The translations under genes and the position numbers were made by a program. Positions 51,543-62,479 of a stretch of DNA of 64,000 nucleotides are shown piece after piece. The stretch spans positions 32,575,828 to 32,639,827 of the forward strand of contig JBCNJP010000010.1 in assembly GCA_039602395.1 (NCBI GenBank), given 5' to 3'. This DNA comes from Deinandra increscens subsp. villosa. Taxonomy: Eukaryota > Streptophyta > Magnoliopsida > Asterales > Asteraceae. A model generated the notes under the pieces. It was not told the origin of the DNA, did no database searches, and was given only the letters and a program-made list of their open reading frames with translations. Position 1 is the first letter of the stretch, and each line of letters starts with the position of its first letter.

Positions 51543-54500
51543 TTATAATTTTTTGTCCGTGCTGATCAGCTGCTTCTGCTGGATCCGTATACTGAGTTTT
51601 CTGTTTTTCAGATTTTGATTCATCAGCTGGTTTGGTGTTACGTACACTTTCGGCATCTTTTTCCGATCATTATTTACCTGGAAACATGACAAATAAAACC
51701 GATCAGATATATATAATATATATATAAAGTTAATTAATTAGCGGATACGATTAATTAATGTAGTAATTACCTGTGGTTGTTCCACTACTTTTTGAACCGT
51801 AGAATGATCAACCGGCTGTGATCTATCTGACTTGTTATTAGAATGAAGGATCATTCGGTTCATCGGCCATGCAATAATATATTTATCTTCAACCTCCGAA
51901 AGCGTTGTTTTATCATCTATTGGGAATGGTAAAAATGTTGCACCCTTATTGACCTGATAAGCTGTAATTCTACGGCAACCAGGAGGTAATGGCTTTCCAT
52001 GAATCTTCTCATCTTTTTGTTTTGGATATAATCTAGCCATTGCCACGACGTTCATTAGATCCCCCTCCATGTGCAACGTCGCAGTTTGCTGGCTCCCCTG
52101 ATCAGAAGTGACAATTAATTAATTAAAGTCAAAAATAGAATAAAAAATTTATGGTATATACTAATCTATATACCTCTTGGATTACTGGCTGAACGATAGG
52201 AGCTGCAATGGCATCATTATTATTTGGTTTTTCCAACCGATCACTCTTAGGTACTTTACGAGCTGCAGGTTTTACTGGTTTTGCATGTCTCTTATTCTTT
52301 TCCTAAATTGACACCATGTAATTAACTGATTAGTAACATATATATTAATTAACAATAACGTCAAAGCGATTTGTCAAATTTCTAAATTAATTATATATAT
52401 ATACCACTTCCTGCTCTGATGCCCCAGCAGTACTGGCTGCAGCAGCTGCTGCTTCTGTCATTTTTCTCTTTCTCCCCTAAAGACAACATCAGCATTTAAT
52501 TAAATGATCATATAGAAATTAGTTATAAGGGAAGTACACAACTGTGTAAATTGAAATAGTTACCCTTTCCTTTTGCGACGCTGTTGTAGATGGAGGAGTG
52601 TGTTGTGATAGAGTCGCAAAAGAGACCTACAATTCAATTAATTAATAAAATCATATTGCTCATAACCGGCTTATAAACGTTAGTTAACTATCCAGAGAAC
52701 CATTCGGATGAAGTACAAACTTATCATAGCCAGAACAGTTAATTATTAATTATATTCCGGAACAACTCTAACTATCCTGATGAACTTCAACTATCCTGAT
52801 GAACTTTACCTATACTGGTGAACTTTAACTATCTGGATGAACTAACTATAACCAACACGGTGAACTATAACTAGAGACGCATGTTCATCCAGATGAACTA
52901 GAATGTTCTGGATCAACTCTAACTATCCCGATGAACTCTAACTATCCTGTTGAACTTTTTACTATCCTGATGAACCTTACCTATCCTGAGGAACTTTAAC
53001 TATCCGGATGAACTCTAACTATCCGGATGAACTATAACTAGAGACGCATGTTCATCCAGATGAACTTGAATCTTCCAGATCAACTCAAATTCAGAACTGT
53101 TTCAAATCCGTACCTTATCGGCCGACCTCTGAGATGAGTTTGATGGAGTAGATTGTTTCCGCGATGTATTGTGCGCGGAATTGAGCATGTCCTACGTACA
53201 ATTAATTCAATTAGTTAATTAATTAATAAATATGCGCTCATGTGATATTGATCATATCAGCAATAATATTTAATTACCGTTGTATTTACATTGGAATGCT
53301 GATCACAACTATTTTTAGATCTTACAGTTGTAGTAAGAGGCCCCTCCGCGGACTTTACCTACGAAATGATTTAATGATTTATAATAATTAATTGATAAAA
53401 AGTAAAGTATATATAATATAATTAATTATAGGTATATATATATATATATATATAATTTGTCCCTTACAGAATTTACCGCTGTAGCTTGTTTTTCTTCAAT
53501 AATCATGTTCATAAACGATGTAAGCATATCAATTTTATCATCCTGTGATTTAACCATATCAGTCAGGTGCTCAACCTCTTGATCCTTTTTCTCACGTAGC
53601 TGTCTTTCATTTTTTAGTTCCGCCTCAGTTTTTCGATCCGTTCTTTCGATCGCCCTTTTGGAGCACCCTGCCAATATCCACGGGAAGTCACTCCATACCC
53701 AATACCTTTTAGGTATCCACCCCTTTCCTTCCCAAGGACCAATTTCAGGGCATCCGTTCCCGGTTCTACATTCACGGATCCCGCATTTATTTTTGCTTCA
53801 TTCTCGGCCTGCAGTAATTAATTTAGTTAATGTAGTGAGGTGCTGTTAATTTTTAACATGTGAATAATTAGGTATATATTGCAATTAAACTTACTATATC
53901 ATCTGCTACGCCCTTCACCACAGGCGTTTTGTATTCCCCCTCTTTATTTACCCTTCCTTTCCTCCAAATAAACGCTCGAGAGGGGCAATCATCAGCTGCG
54001 ATTTCTTTGTTTTGTACCTTGTATTATAATAATAATATATATCAGACTTGAAACATACATTGCACGTTCTTAACCATGACTGGGTGTAATTAATTAACAC
54101 ACTTAGCTTATTACCAGTTTTTCTCTCAGATAGGGGTATCCTCCCCATCCCATTGTATGATCATAAATATATTGTGCTCGAACCTCTTTTGCACTCTTTG
54201 ACACAGCCTTTCCAACAGAACAGTAGGATATATAATTATAATCTCATTAATTAACACTTAGCCTAATTAATGAAATCTGCAGTTTGAATTGAATAAAAAC
54301 CTTGAATTCGTCAGATTTTGTATGTGCTACAAATCTGTCCCAGTGTTCTTTTTTCACAATAGTGTGATACATCTTTAGAACTTTCTCAAGCACGGTGGGT
54401 CTTGCTAGGTTGAGACGAACGTGTCTCTTGAACATTTTTGTTCTAAAACTCCTTAGCAACCCACCAAGCCGTACCATTATAGGACCCCTTCGACAGTCAT

Positions 54501-55076
54501 CAATTTCGAATAATTGCTGAAAAAATAACATATGACAGGATGTTTTAGTCACATGTATGGAATTCAATAACTTAACAAACTTAATATGAGAAAATGTTTA
54601 ATCTGTTTCATAACCTAAATCAGTGCCCACATCTTGTTCTTGTCATCTTTTGGCACCTCCTTCCATTTTAGATACCTCAATCCAACCTCTGACCTTGCGA
54701 TGTCTCCCAAAAAACTTGAAGATTTTGGTCTATGCACCCCGTCAACCCTTCCCAGTGCATCAAATGTTATTGGCCATTTTTTCCCACCACTTTTCTCAAA
54801 TTTGGCATGCCACTTTGTCAACCGCGTCAATCCCCTCTTGTTTACTTGGGCATCATTGTCGACTTGGTCATCATTGTCGAGTTGGGCATCAATATTGTCG
54901 AGTTGGGCATCATTGTCGACTTGGGCATCATTGTTATCCATTTCATCTTCTTCACTCGCTTGTGAAGAATCATCATTGTTATCCATTTCATCTTCTTCAC
55001 TCGCTTGTGAAGAATCATCATTGTATTCGCCTTCACTGTTATTATAATAAATATCATCACCTGCTTCATGATCCAT
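51543..55076 (-). CDS. CACTA ORF1/TNPA-type protein, multi-exon
   Basis: Spliced minus-strand gene starting at 55076 (MDHEAGDDIYYNN). Exon 1 (to about 54605) has acidic repeats and RGLTRLTKWHAKFEKSGGKKW. Then come RRGPIMVRLGGLLRSFRTKMF and KKEHWDRFVAHTKSDEF (54517-54301), KAVSKSAKEVRAQYIYDHTMGWGGY (54209-54115), DCPSRAFIWRKGRVNKEG (about 54000-53900) and ALKLVLGKEGKGGYLKGIGYG (about 53790). These match the plant Transposase_24 (Ptta/En/Spm) pattern. A coiled coil follows (53674-53450, entered by a frameshift near 53675), then short exons, a DUF8039-like block (PLPPGCRRITAYQVNKGA, YIIAWPMNRM; 52100-51780) and a last exon ending at 51543. Exon edges are by eye. It would bind the subterminal repeats. 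Confidence 0.6.
52690..53090. repeat. Tandem ATGAACT-AACTATCC repeats in an ORF1 intron
   Basis: A degenerate unit of about 20 bp (GATGAACTCTAACTATCC) repeats more than a dozen times. Twice (52871 and 53041) it includes the longer block GACGCATGTTCATCCAGATG, whose GTTCATC-CA-GATGAAC is a perfect inverted repeat. Confidence 0.8.
54920..55020 (-). repeat. In-frame tandem duplication in ORF1 exon 1
   Basis: A 45-bp unit encoding DDSSQASEEDEMDNN is present twice, followed by shorter repeats encoding AQVDNDAQLDN-type text. The result is an acidic low-complexity N-terminus. Confidence 0.85.
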
Positions 55077-55623
55077 TGTTAAATGAGCTAGATGATTCCT
55101 GAAATGAAATAAATAAAGAATGAAATAAATACGATGGAATAATAATTAATTAGATGAAATAATTGATATGAAACAAATAATCGATCTCCTGATCGAAGAT
55201 GACAGTGAAATTAATACTGACGGGAATTAGGTAGTGATCTCCTGAAGATGTTAGTGTGATGAATCCTGTAGAGGAATTTTTAGTGGTAGGGAAGAAGAGA
55301 GTGATGAATCGTTTTGGTGATAAAATTTTGGTGAGATGGAATAGGAACTGATCAATGAATTTTGGGGAAATTTGAAAAATGGTGGGAAGTAATTTGGGGA
55401 TTAATCCGGGTGAAAATATCTCAGCCAATAAGACGTTAGCATTTCTCGGATGTAAAAACTCAAAATTCTAAACATAGATAATAATATTTTAAACATACCT
55501 TTAAAATGATCTTTAAATGGAAAATGGAATGTTGAGCAATAAATTTAATGATAATTGTATCCTAATGAATTTGTATACCTAACGTGAAAATAAAAGATGT
55601 CAAGTACTAAACACACACCACAA

Positions 55624-55663
<40 letters not shown>

Positions 55664-55735
55664 CTTTCAATGTGTTGTAATATATACATTATCGATTATA
55701 TATATACATGTATATATATATATATAGGGTGAGAT
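55077..55735. other. 5' region of ORF1 (first copy)
   Basis: No gene is supported; the frame at 55150-55428 is present in both copies of the duplication but has no family resemblance. It ends with (CA)n and (TA)n runs (55628-55666, 55700-55727). Confidence 0.5.
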
Positions 55736-55849
55736 TCATTGTCGACACTTTCGCATGTGAAATAGCTATTTTTCATATGTGTTCACATGTGAAATTTTCT
55801 GAATAATGAGAAAAAAGAAAATTAATCACAACTTATTAATTGGGACTCA

Positions 55850-57540
55850 TTGGTCCTTGACTCCTAGACACAACTTATTGTACACACCTTATCATTGGTC
55901 CCAACTACGTTTCCCCTAAACACACCTTATTGGGCCATCATTGGTCATAAACACAACTTATTGGTTACATACACACCTTATTGGGCCATCATTGGTCTTA
56001 AACATGCTTATTGGTTACATGCATACACACCTTATTGATCGACTCATTGGTCCCAACTGACCCTCGTTTCCCCTAAACACACCTTATTGGGCCATCATTG
56101 GTCCTAAACACAACTTATTGGTCACATACACACCTTATTGGACCATCATTGGTCCTAAACATGCTTATTGGTTACATGCATACACACCTTATTGATCGAC
56201 TCATTGGTCCCAACAGACCCTCGTTTCCCCTAAACACACCTTATTGGGCCATCATTGGTCCTAAACACAACTTATTGTCACATACACACCTTATTGGGCC
56301 ATCATTGGTCCTAAACATGCTTATTGGTTACATGCATACACACCTTATTGATCGACTCATTGGTCACAACTGACCCTCGTATCCCCTAAACACACCTTAT
56401 TGATCGACTCATTGGTCACAACTGACCCTCGTTTCCCCTAAACACACCTTATTAGGCCATCATTGGTCCTAAACACAACTTATTGGTCACATACACACCT
56501 TATTGGGCCATCACTGGTCCTAAACATGCTTATTGGTTACATACATACCTTATTGGGACTCATTGGTCCCAACTGACCCTCGTTTCCCCTAAACACACCT
56601 TATTGGGCCATCATTGGTCCTAAACACAACTTATTGGTTACGTACATAATTTATTGGGCCATCATTGGTCCTAAACATGCTTATTGGTTACATACACACC
56701 TTATTGGGACTCATTGGTCCCAACAGACCCTCGTTTCCCCTAAACACACCTTATTGGGACTCATTGGTCCCAACTGACCCTCGTTTCCCCTAAACACACC
56801 TTATTGGGCCATCATTGGTCCCAACTGACCCTCGTTTCCCCTAAACACACCTTATTGGGACTCGTTGGTCCCAACTGACCCTCACTTCCCCTAAACACAC
56901 CTTATTGGGACTCATTGGTCCCAACTAACCCTCGTTTCCCCTAAACACACCTTATTGGCACTCATTGGTTCCAACTGAGCCTCGTTTCCCCTAAACATAC
57001 CTTATTGGGACTTATTGGTCCTAATTAACTGACCCTCGTTTCCCCTAATTAAACACACCTTATTGGGCCATCATTGGTCCTAAACACAACTTATTGGTTA
57101 CATACACACCTTATTGGGCCATCATTGGTTCTACACACAACTTATTGGTTACATACACACCAATTGGGCCATCATTGGTCCCAACTGTCCCTCGTTTCCC
57201 CTAAACACACCTTATTGGGCCATCATTGGTCCTAAACACAACTTACTGGTTACATATTGGGCCATCATTGGTCCTAAACATGCTTACTGGTTACATACAC
57301 ACCTTATTGGGACTCATTGGTCCCAACTCACCCTCGTTTCCCCTAAACACACCTTATTGGGACATCACATGGTCCTAAACACAAATTATTGGTTACATAC
57401 ACACCTTATTGGGCCATTATTGGTTCTAAACACAACTTATTGGTTACATACACACCAATTGGGCCATCATTGGTTCTAAACACAACTTATTGTTTACTTA
57501 CACACCTTATTGGGACTCATTGGTCCTAAACACATCAAAT
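55850..57540. repeat. 53/54-bp tandem array, first copy
   Basis: Two unit types are mixed. Type 1 (53 bp) has CACCTTATTGGGCCATCATT, GGTCCTAAACACAACTTATT and GGTTACATACACA. Type 2 (54 bp) has CACCTTATTGATCGACTCAT or CACCTTATTGGGACTCATTG, then GGTCCCAACTGACCC and TCGTTTCCCCTAAACACA. Both carry ATTGG at fixed places (CCAAT on the minus strand). Frames in the array (56098-56373, 57114-57479) are artefacts. Confidence 0.9.
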
Positions 57541-57545
57541 TGACC

Positions 57546-58021
57546 CATTTGACCCCAATTTGACCCATTATTTAATTTTTATCTTATTCTTTTTATATAA
57601 TTTATTTAGAATTAGAATTCCCCAAAATTTAAGGTTTTTGTAGATCCGTTCTTTTTTTTTTGTGTTTAGGGTTTTTGATCGTCTCTGCATCAGTTGTTGA
57701 TCGGATTGTAAATGTTGATCGTCTCTGTTTTCGAGGATTGGGGTTTTTGTTTAACGGAATGGAGATTGTGCGAACAGATTACCTTTTTTACCTAAAATTA
57801 TGCATGCATCAGTTGTTGATCGGATTGCAATTGTTGATCGTCTCTGTTTTCGAGGATTAGGGTTTTTGTTTAACAGATTGATTTCATAAAAAAATAGACA
57901 AACAAGTATATAACAAAAAGTGGATTTCATACTACTGATTCCAATTCCATACACAAAATTGTTTCCTACTTTACATGTTCATTCCTAAAAAACAAAACAC
58001 AGAGCAGTTGCGGGTTGAGGT
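57546..58021. repeat. Spacer with a 70-bp direct repeat
   Basis: A block with GCATCAGTTGTTGATCGGAT, TGTTGATCGTCTCTGTTTTC and GAGGATTGGGGTTTTTGTTT is present at 57687 and again at 57806, with few differences. The TAGGGTTTTTG motif suggests a former 5' leader. The 57660-57860 frame runs through both copies and is not called. Confidence 0.6.
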
Positions 58022-58315
58022 TCACGGGAACCTAGATTCCATCTCCTCCATCAACTCCCAATGCCTACTCAAAGCTTCTTGCCTCTGTTGAACCAACATT
58101 TGAAGCCTGGCATTGGAGACGTGTATCTCTTCTACTAGAAAAGTAGCCATCTGGCATCTTGATGGACTTGGTGGCTCTGTAAGTACCTGGTTGAGCAGGG
58201 CCAAGCTGTCTAAGATACTCTGTCTCTCTGCCCCGATAATCACCCCGTACCGGTCCAGGGTAGCAACAATCTTCGTCTGCAAATAATGATCAACTAATTC
58301 TTTCAAGTTTGCCAT
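58022..58315 (-). CDS. Small hypothetical protein in CACTA J
   Basis: A 97-codon frame, MANLKELVDHYLQTKIVATL at the start and ALSRHWELMEEMESRFP at the end. It is mostly helical, with Leu- and Gln-rich stretches (LQMLVQQRQEALSRHWELM) that could form a coiled coil. I do not recognise a family. It lies between the array and the SANT-like gene in the same orientation, so it may be a last exon of that gene or a captured fragment. Confidence 0.4.
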   Translation of the reverse strand: MANLKELVDHYLQTKIVATLDRYGVIIGAERQSILDSLALLNQVLTEPPSPSRCQMATFLVEEIHVSNARLQMLVQQRQEALSRHWELMEEMESRFP

Positions 58316-59068
58316 TTTGAGAAGGATTTGAGGGTTTTGAGAAAGGGTTTGATAAGGATTTTGAGAAAAGGTTTGATAAGGATTTTGAGAAGGGTTTGAT
58401 AATGGAGGTGAGAAGTTTCTGATTACTGATCAGGTGGTATGGTTATATGTGCAAATCACTTGAGTATGCCTAAGCTCAGATGTCTAATCACTAGAGTATA
58501 CAAAAGGTCTTATTTTATTGAACATTGCACATTATAATTACTTTCACACGTTCTCCATATCAAAAGACCACTAAAATTTTAATCACACGATCTGAAATTA
58601 TCCGAAATTACTTTCACACGATCTTAAAAATCAAATTAACAAGTCAAAATTAAACGAAGAAAGTCAAAATCACCCACTTCATTCTCTTTGCATATCCTGT
58701 TGAATGTTTTGATTTTCTGGTAATAAAATTAACAAGTCAAAATTAAAACGAAGAAAGTCAAAATTACTCAATGAGTTCATGAGGATTGAGAGAAGATGAA
58801 CTAGAGTTCTTCAGGATTATAAAGAGTTATTCAGTAATAGAACCGGATGAACTAGAGTTCTTCAGGATCAAGAGTAATTATTCGATCAGTAATAGAACAG
58901 GATGAACTAGAGTTCTTCAGGATGAACCGGATAAACTAGCTAGAGTTCTTCAGGATGAACTATATATACTATAAATACATTATATTATATTAAAAATCAA
59001 TTCATTACATATAATTAATTAGTAATCCCAGAACAATTTTCAAATTAAACCAGAACACTTACTCTTAA
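58316..59068. repeat. Spacer with GATGAACTAGAGTTCTTCAG repeats
   Basis: Between 58795 and 58960 a unit of about 23 bp (GATGAACTAGAGTTCTTCAG) occurs four to five times with inserts. The segment 58677-58721 copies 45 bp of the exon at 59195-59239. 58316-58400 holds a short repeat of GATAAGGATTTTGAGAA. No gene was seen. Confidence 0.7.
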
Positions 59069-59581
59069 TTAATCCGGAACCCTAAAAAGGTTAATCATTT
59101 CCCACACCAGTAGAAGCTTGAAATCTTCTCCGGTTTCATGTAAGTAGTGTTCGAACGCAATGAACAACAGGTCTTCCTTGGTTTGGTTCTCCTCTTCATT
59201 CTCTTTGCATATCCTGTTGAATGTTTTGATTTTCTGGTCCATGTCTAGCCATTTCGATCTTAAGACGCTTGTGTCACGGTACTTGTCGGAACGCTCCATA
59301 GCAATATGAAAATTTATGTTGACATCCAGCCAAAAGAGAATCGTGTCTTCGTCATTAGGATCACCTAATTGATCGGTAAACATCGACTTAATTAATTAAT
59401 ATATATATATATATAAATGAATAACTTAACTGATCAAATAATCAAATGATTAGTATAAAGAAAAATTAAGAAACGTACTAAGTAAGTGAGGGTTTGTAGG
59501 CAACACATAGTCCCTATACTTTACGTCCAACCAAGCTCGGTACAACCCCAGTTCTTCCTGCTGGGTCCATTCTTCTGCCAT
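59069..59581 (-). CDS. Myb/SANT-like (NAM-associated) protein, two exons
   Basis: Exon 1 (59581 to about 59479) reads MAEEWTQQEELGLYRAWLDV; a donor GTACGT follows LLS. Exon 2 (59383-59069) reads FWLDVNINFHIAMERSDKYRD, VLRSKWLDMDQKIKTFNRIC, KEDLLFIAFEHYLHETGEDFKLLLVWEMI. The pattern (start of a trihelix-like domain with conserved Trp, then SKW, then a final FKLLLVWEMI) fits the plant family of NAM-associated, glutathione-S-transferase-T3-like DNA-binding proteins that often accompany transposons. The simplest splice leaves a one-base phase mismatch, so the join or the gene is not exact. Confidence 0.5.
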
Positions 59582-59681
59582 CTTGCAAGAGTATAAATTG
59601 GATGGGGAGAACGAAGAGTGTGTGAAAGTGGTGGTTTAAATATAATGGTTAATTGATTAACTTGTTTATATAGCGTGATGT

Positions 59682-59770
59682 AGGTTTTGAAATTTAAAAA
59701 CAAACAACGGAAAAGTGAAATTAGCCGTTACTAGTTACATCACCTGTTTGTGTTTTTAAAATTTCAAAAA
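59682..59770. repeat. Imperfect inverted repeat
   Basis: GTTTTGAAATTTAAAAACAAAC (split as two 11-mers here: GTTTTGAAATT and TAAAAACAAAC) at 59682-59703 pairs with GTTTGTGTTTT-TAAAATTTCAAA at 59748-59770. It may be a remnant of a small foldback element. Confidence 0.45.
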
Positions 59771-59789
59771 TAAACGGTAAAAAAGTAAC

Positions 59790-59864
59790 GCAATAAGGAT
59801 TCGAACAAGGAACATGGTATGTTAATCTAAAGCGACTCTACCACCTGAGCAGCACCCTGAGTTA
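59790..59864 (-). other. tRNA-like sequence with Pol III A and B boxes
   Basis: On the minus strand GCTCAGGTGGTAGAGTC resembles a tRNA D arm (A box) and GTTCGAATCC (59806-59797) is a perfect B box, about 30 bp apart. A TTTTTT run follows. The acceptor and T stems do not pair properly, so it is a tRNA pseudogene or the head of a SINE, not a working tRNA gene. Confidence 0.4.
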
Positions 59865-60183
59865 GAAGCTACTTTTCATTATAATTTATTTAAATACGAT
59901 TCTAACTGGGCCAGCTAAATTCTAAAAGAGGCGGGATAAATTAATGAGCGAATCCAATTGAAAAATTAGGGTTTTCATTATCTCGATTTCCCCAATTTCC
60001 CGCTCCCCATTTCTCCATTGCTCATTAATCGACATAATTTTCCCTCCGTCATATTACTTCTCCAATAAACAGGTTCACAGTAAAGATTATTGAAAATTAG
60101 GGTTTTCAGTATTAGCAAAACATTAGTTTTTAATAATCTTTGATGTTGTATCTGTTAGCAAAACAAACAAGGATAAGTCTTGG
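59865..60183 (+). other. Region upstream of TNP2
   Basis: Holds two GAAAATTAGGGTTTTC-type strings (about 59962 and 60088), usual in plant leaders, and a pyrimidine-rich stretch (59980-60060). No coding frame was seen except the few codons (KDKSW) that may extend TNP2 upstream of 60184. Confidence 0.4.
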
Positions 60184-61830
60184 ATGCTAACCAGTAGAAC
60201 CTCGAAATCATATGAGGATGGAGTTAAATCATTCTTAAATTTTGCAGTTACAAGTTTGAAAAAGAAGGAAATTCCATGTCCATGTGTTAATTGTCTAAAC
60301 CATTACTCTTCTGATGTTGATGATGTAGAATTTCATGTGTTTTCAAAGGGATTCGATCGGAGTTATACAACGATGGAGTAAACACGGAGAGGAAGACGAG
60401 CCCGCAGGAGATGAGCTTCACAAGGAATCATCTTTTGATTCCGGAATGCCATTCGATGCATATCAAACGATAGAAATGGTCAGAGCTACTGAAGACAATT
60501 TCACTGAGGACCATGAGAAGTTTCAAGAACGACTAATGGATGCTAAGAATCCCCTATATGAAGGATGCCATACCTTCACAAAGTTATCTGCCTTGGTTCA
60601 ACTACTGAACTTGAAGACTAAGCATGGAGGATCAGATAAGTCTTTTAATGAACTTTTAGTTTTGCTGAAACAGATGCTACCTGAAGGTAATGAAATTGTG
60701 AAAAATACATATGAGGCCAAGAAGATTTTGAAGTCAATGGGTGCAGGGTACACCAAGATACATGTGTGTATCAATGATTGTATTCTTTACAGGAAGGAGA
60801 ATAAGGACCTAACTGTATGTCCAACTTGTGGTGAGTGCAGGTGGAAGGTGGATGAGAGGACTAAGAAACTATACAACAATACTCCTGCAAAGGTAATGTG
60901 GTATTTCCCCATCATTCCAAGATTGAAACGACTGTTTCAAGTGAAAACCAAAGTGGAAGATCTGAGATGGCATGCCACCAGTTCCAAAATACCCGGTGTG
61001 TTACGACACCCATCCGATTCACCGGCATGGAAAGCCATAGATGACAGATATCCCGAAATCGCTGACGATCCCAGAAGTCTTCGTCTTGGCATTTCAACTG
61101 ATGGGGTCGACGTGAATAGAGGCAACAGAAATCATAGTATGTGGCTGGTTCTATCTGTCATTTACAACCTTCCACCATGGTTGTGTATGAAAAGAAAGTT
61201 CATCATGCTTTCGTTATTAATATCGGGAGCGCCTGGAAACGATATTGATGTGTTTTTGGAACCATTAATTGATGACTTAGAGCTGTTATTTGAGGCAGGT
61301 GTGGAAACATATGATGCGTATGCGCAAGAACAGTTTACTATGCGTGCAGTTGTTTTATGGACGATTAATGATTACCCTGCACTTGGTACACTTTGTGGTT
61401 GCCCGTACAGTGGATTCCATGGTTGTGTGGTATGTCGGGAAAAAACTAAATCATTAGGCTTCCTTTCTAGCCAAGCAGTGTTATGCTGGTCACAGAAGAT
61501 ATCTACCATATACGCATCCCTTCCGAAAGCAAACAGAGGCCTTCGATGGTAAACAAGAGATGAAACCTGCTGCAGTTCCTATGACCGGGGAACAGATATA
61601 CAACGAAGTTCAACATATTAATAACAAATGGGGAAAGGGATTAAGGTGTACTGATTCAGAAATCCCTGGGACCTCAACCCGAAGAGGGGGGGGAGATTGA
61701 TAAGAGAAAAGGAAAGAACAAAGAGAAGCCACCATATTGGAAGAAATTTAATATATGGTTTCGAAGACTTAGATATTGGAGGCATAATAGTGTCCAACAT
61801 TGCATTGATTTCATGCATATTGAAAAGAAT
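60184..61830 (+). pseudogene. TNP2 transposase of CACTA J, truncated
   Basis: The N-terminal transposase-associated domain reads SYEDGVKSFLNFAVTSL, IPCPCVNCLNHY and KGFDRSYT (60184-60370). After a frameshift near 60360 follows the TNP2 domain: YEGCHTFTKLSALVQLLNLK, GYTKIHVCINDCILYRKEN, CPTCGECRW, AWKAIDDRYPEIADDPRSLR, LGISTDGVDVNRGNRN (likely catalytic Asp) and YSGFHGCVVCREKT (Cys pair). A second frameshift near 61490 leads to HPFRKQTEAFDGKQEMKPA and finally CIDFMHIEKNV at 61829, where homology stops at the duplication junction. The family protein is much longer; the rest is missing here. Confidence 0.85.
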
Positions 61831-62447
61831 GTGAAGAATCATCATTGTATTCGCCTTCACTGTTATTATAATAAATATCATCACCTGCTTCATGATCCAT
61901 TGTTAAATGAGCTAGATGATTCCTGAAATGAAATAAATAAAGAATGAAATAAATACGATGGAATAATAATTAATTAGATGAAATAATTGATATGAAACAA
62001 ATAATCGATCTCCTGATCGAAGATGACAGTGAAATTAATACTGACGGGAATTAGGTAGTGATCTCCTGAAGATGATAGTGTGATGAATCCTGTAGAGGAA
62101 TTTTTAGTGGTAGGGAAGAAGAGAGTGATGAATCGTTTTGGTGATAAAATTTTGGTGAGAGGGAATAGGAACTGATCAATGAATTTTGGGGAAATTTGAA
62201 AAATGGTGGGAAGTAATTTGGGGATTAATCCGGGTGAAAATATCTCAGCCAATAAGACGTTAGCATTTCTCGGATTTAAAAACTCAAAATTCTAAACATA
62301 GATAATAATATTTTAAACATACCTTTAAAATGATCTTTAAATGGAAAATGGAATGTTGAGCAATAAATTTAATGATAATTGTATCCTAATGAATTTGTAT
62401 ACCTAACGTGAAAATAAAAGATGTCAAGTACTAAACACACACCACAA

Positions 62448-62479
<32 letters not shown>

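Noticed and set aside
54623..55102. 159-codon plus-strand frame opposite ORF1 exon 1
   Set aside because: Antisense shadow of the acidic repeats (HHCYPFHLLHSLVKN repeats); the minus-strand exon has family similarity and splice signals.
55700..55760. Start of a separate mobile element after the (TA)n run (TATATATAGGGTGAGATTC)
   Set aside because: This (TA)n-GGG start is reminiscent of known small elements, but it lies inside the duplicated block in both copies and no second end could be defined.
56098..57479. Open frames in the 53/54-bp array (also 63244-63934)
   Set aside because: They are translations of tandem units, repeat the same peptide, and vary with unit order. No start context or family resemblance.
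55850..57540. CRISPR-like look of regularly spaced repeats
   Set aside because: Whole units repeat, with no unique spacers; the DNA is plant transposon sequence.
59790..59864. Functional tRNA gene
   Set aside because: Acceptor and T stems do not pair; only the A and B boxes are kept.
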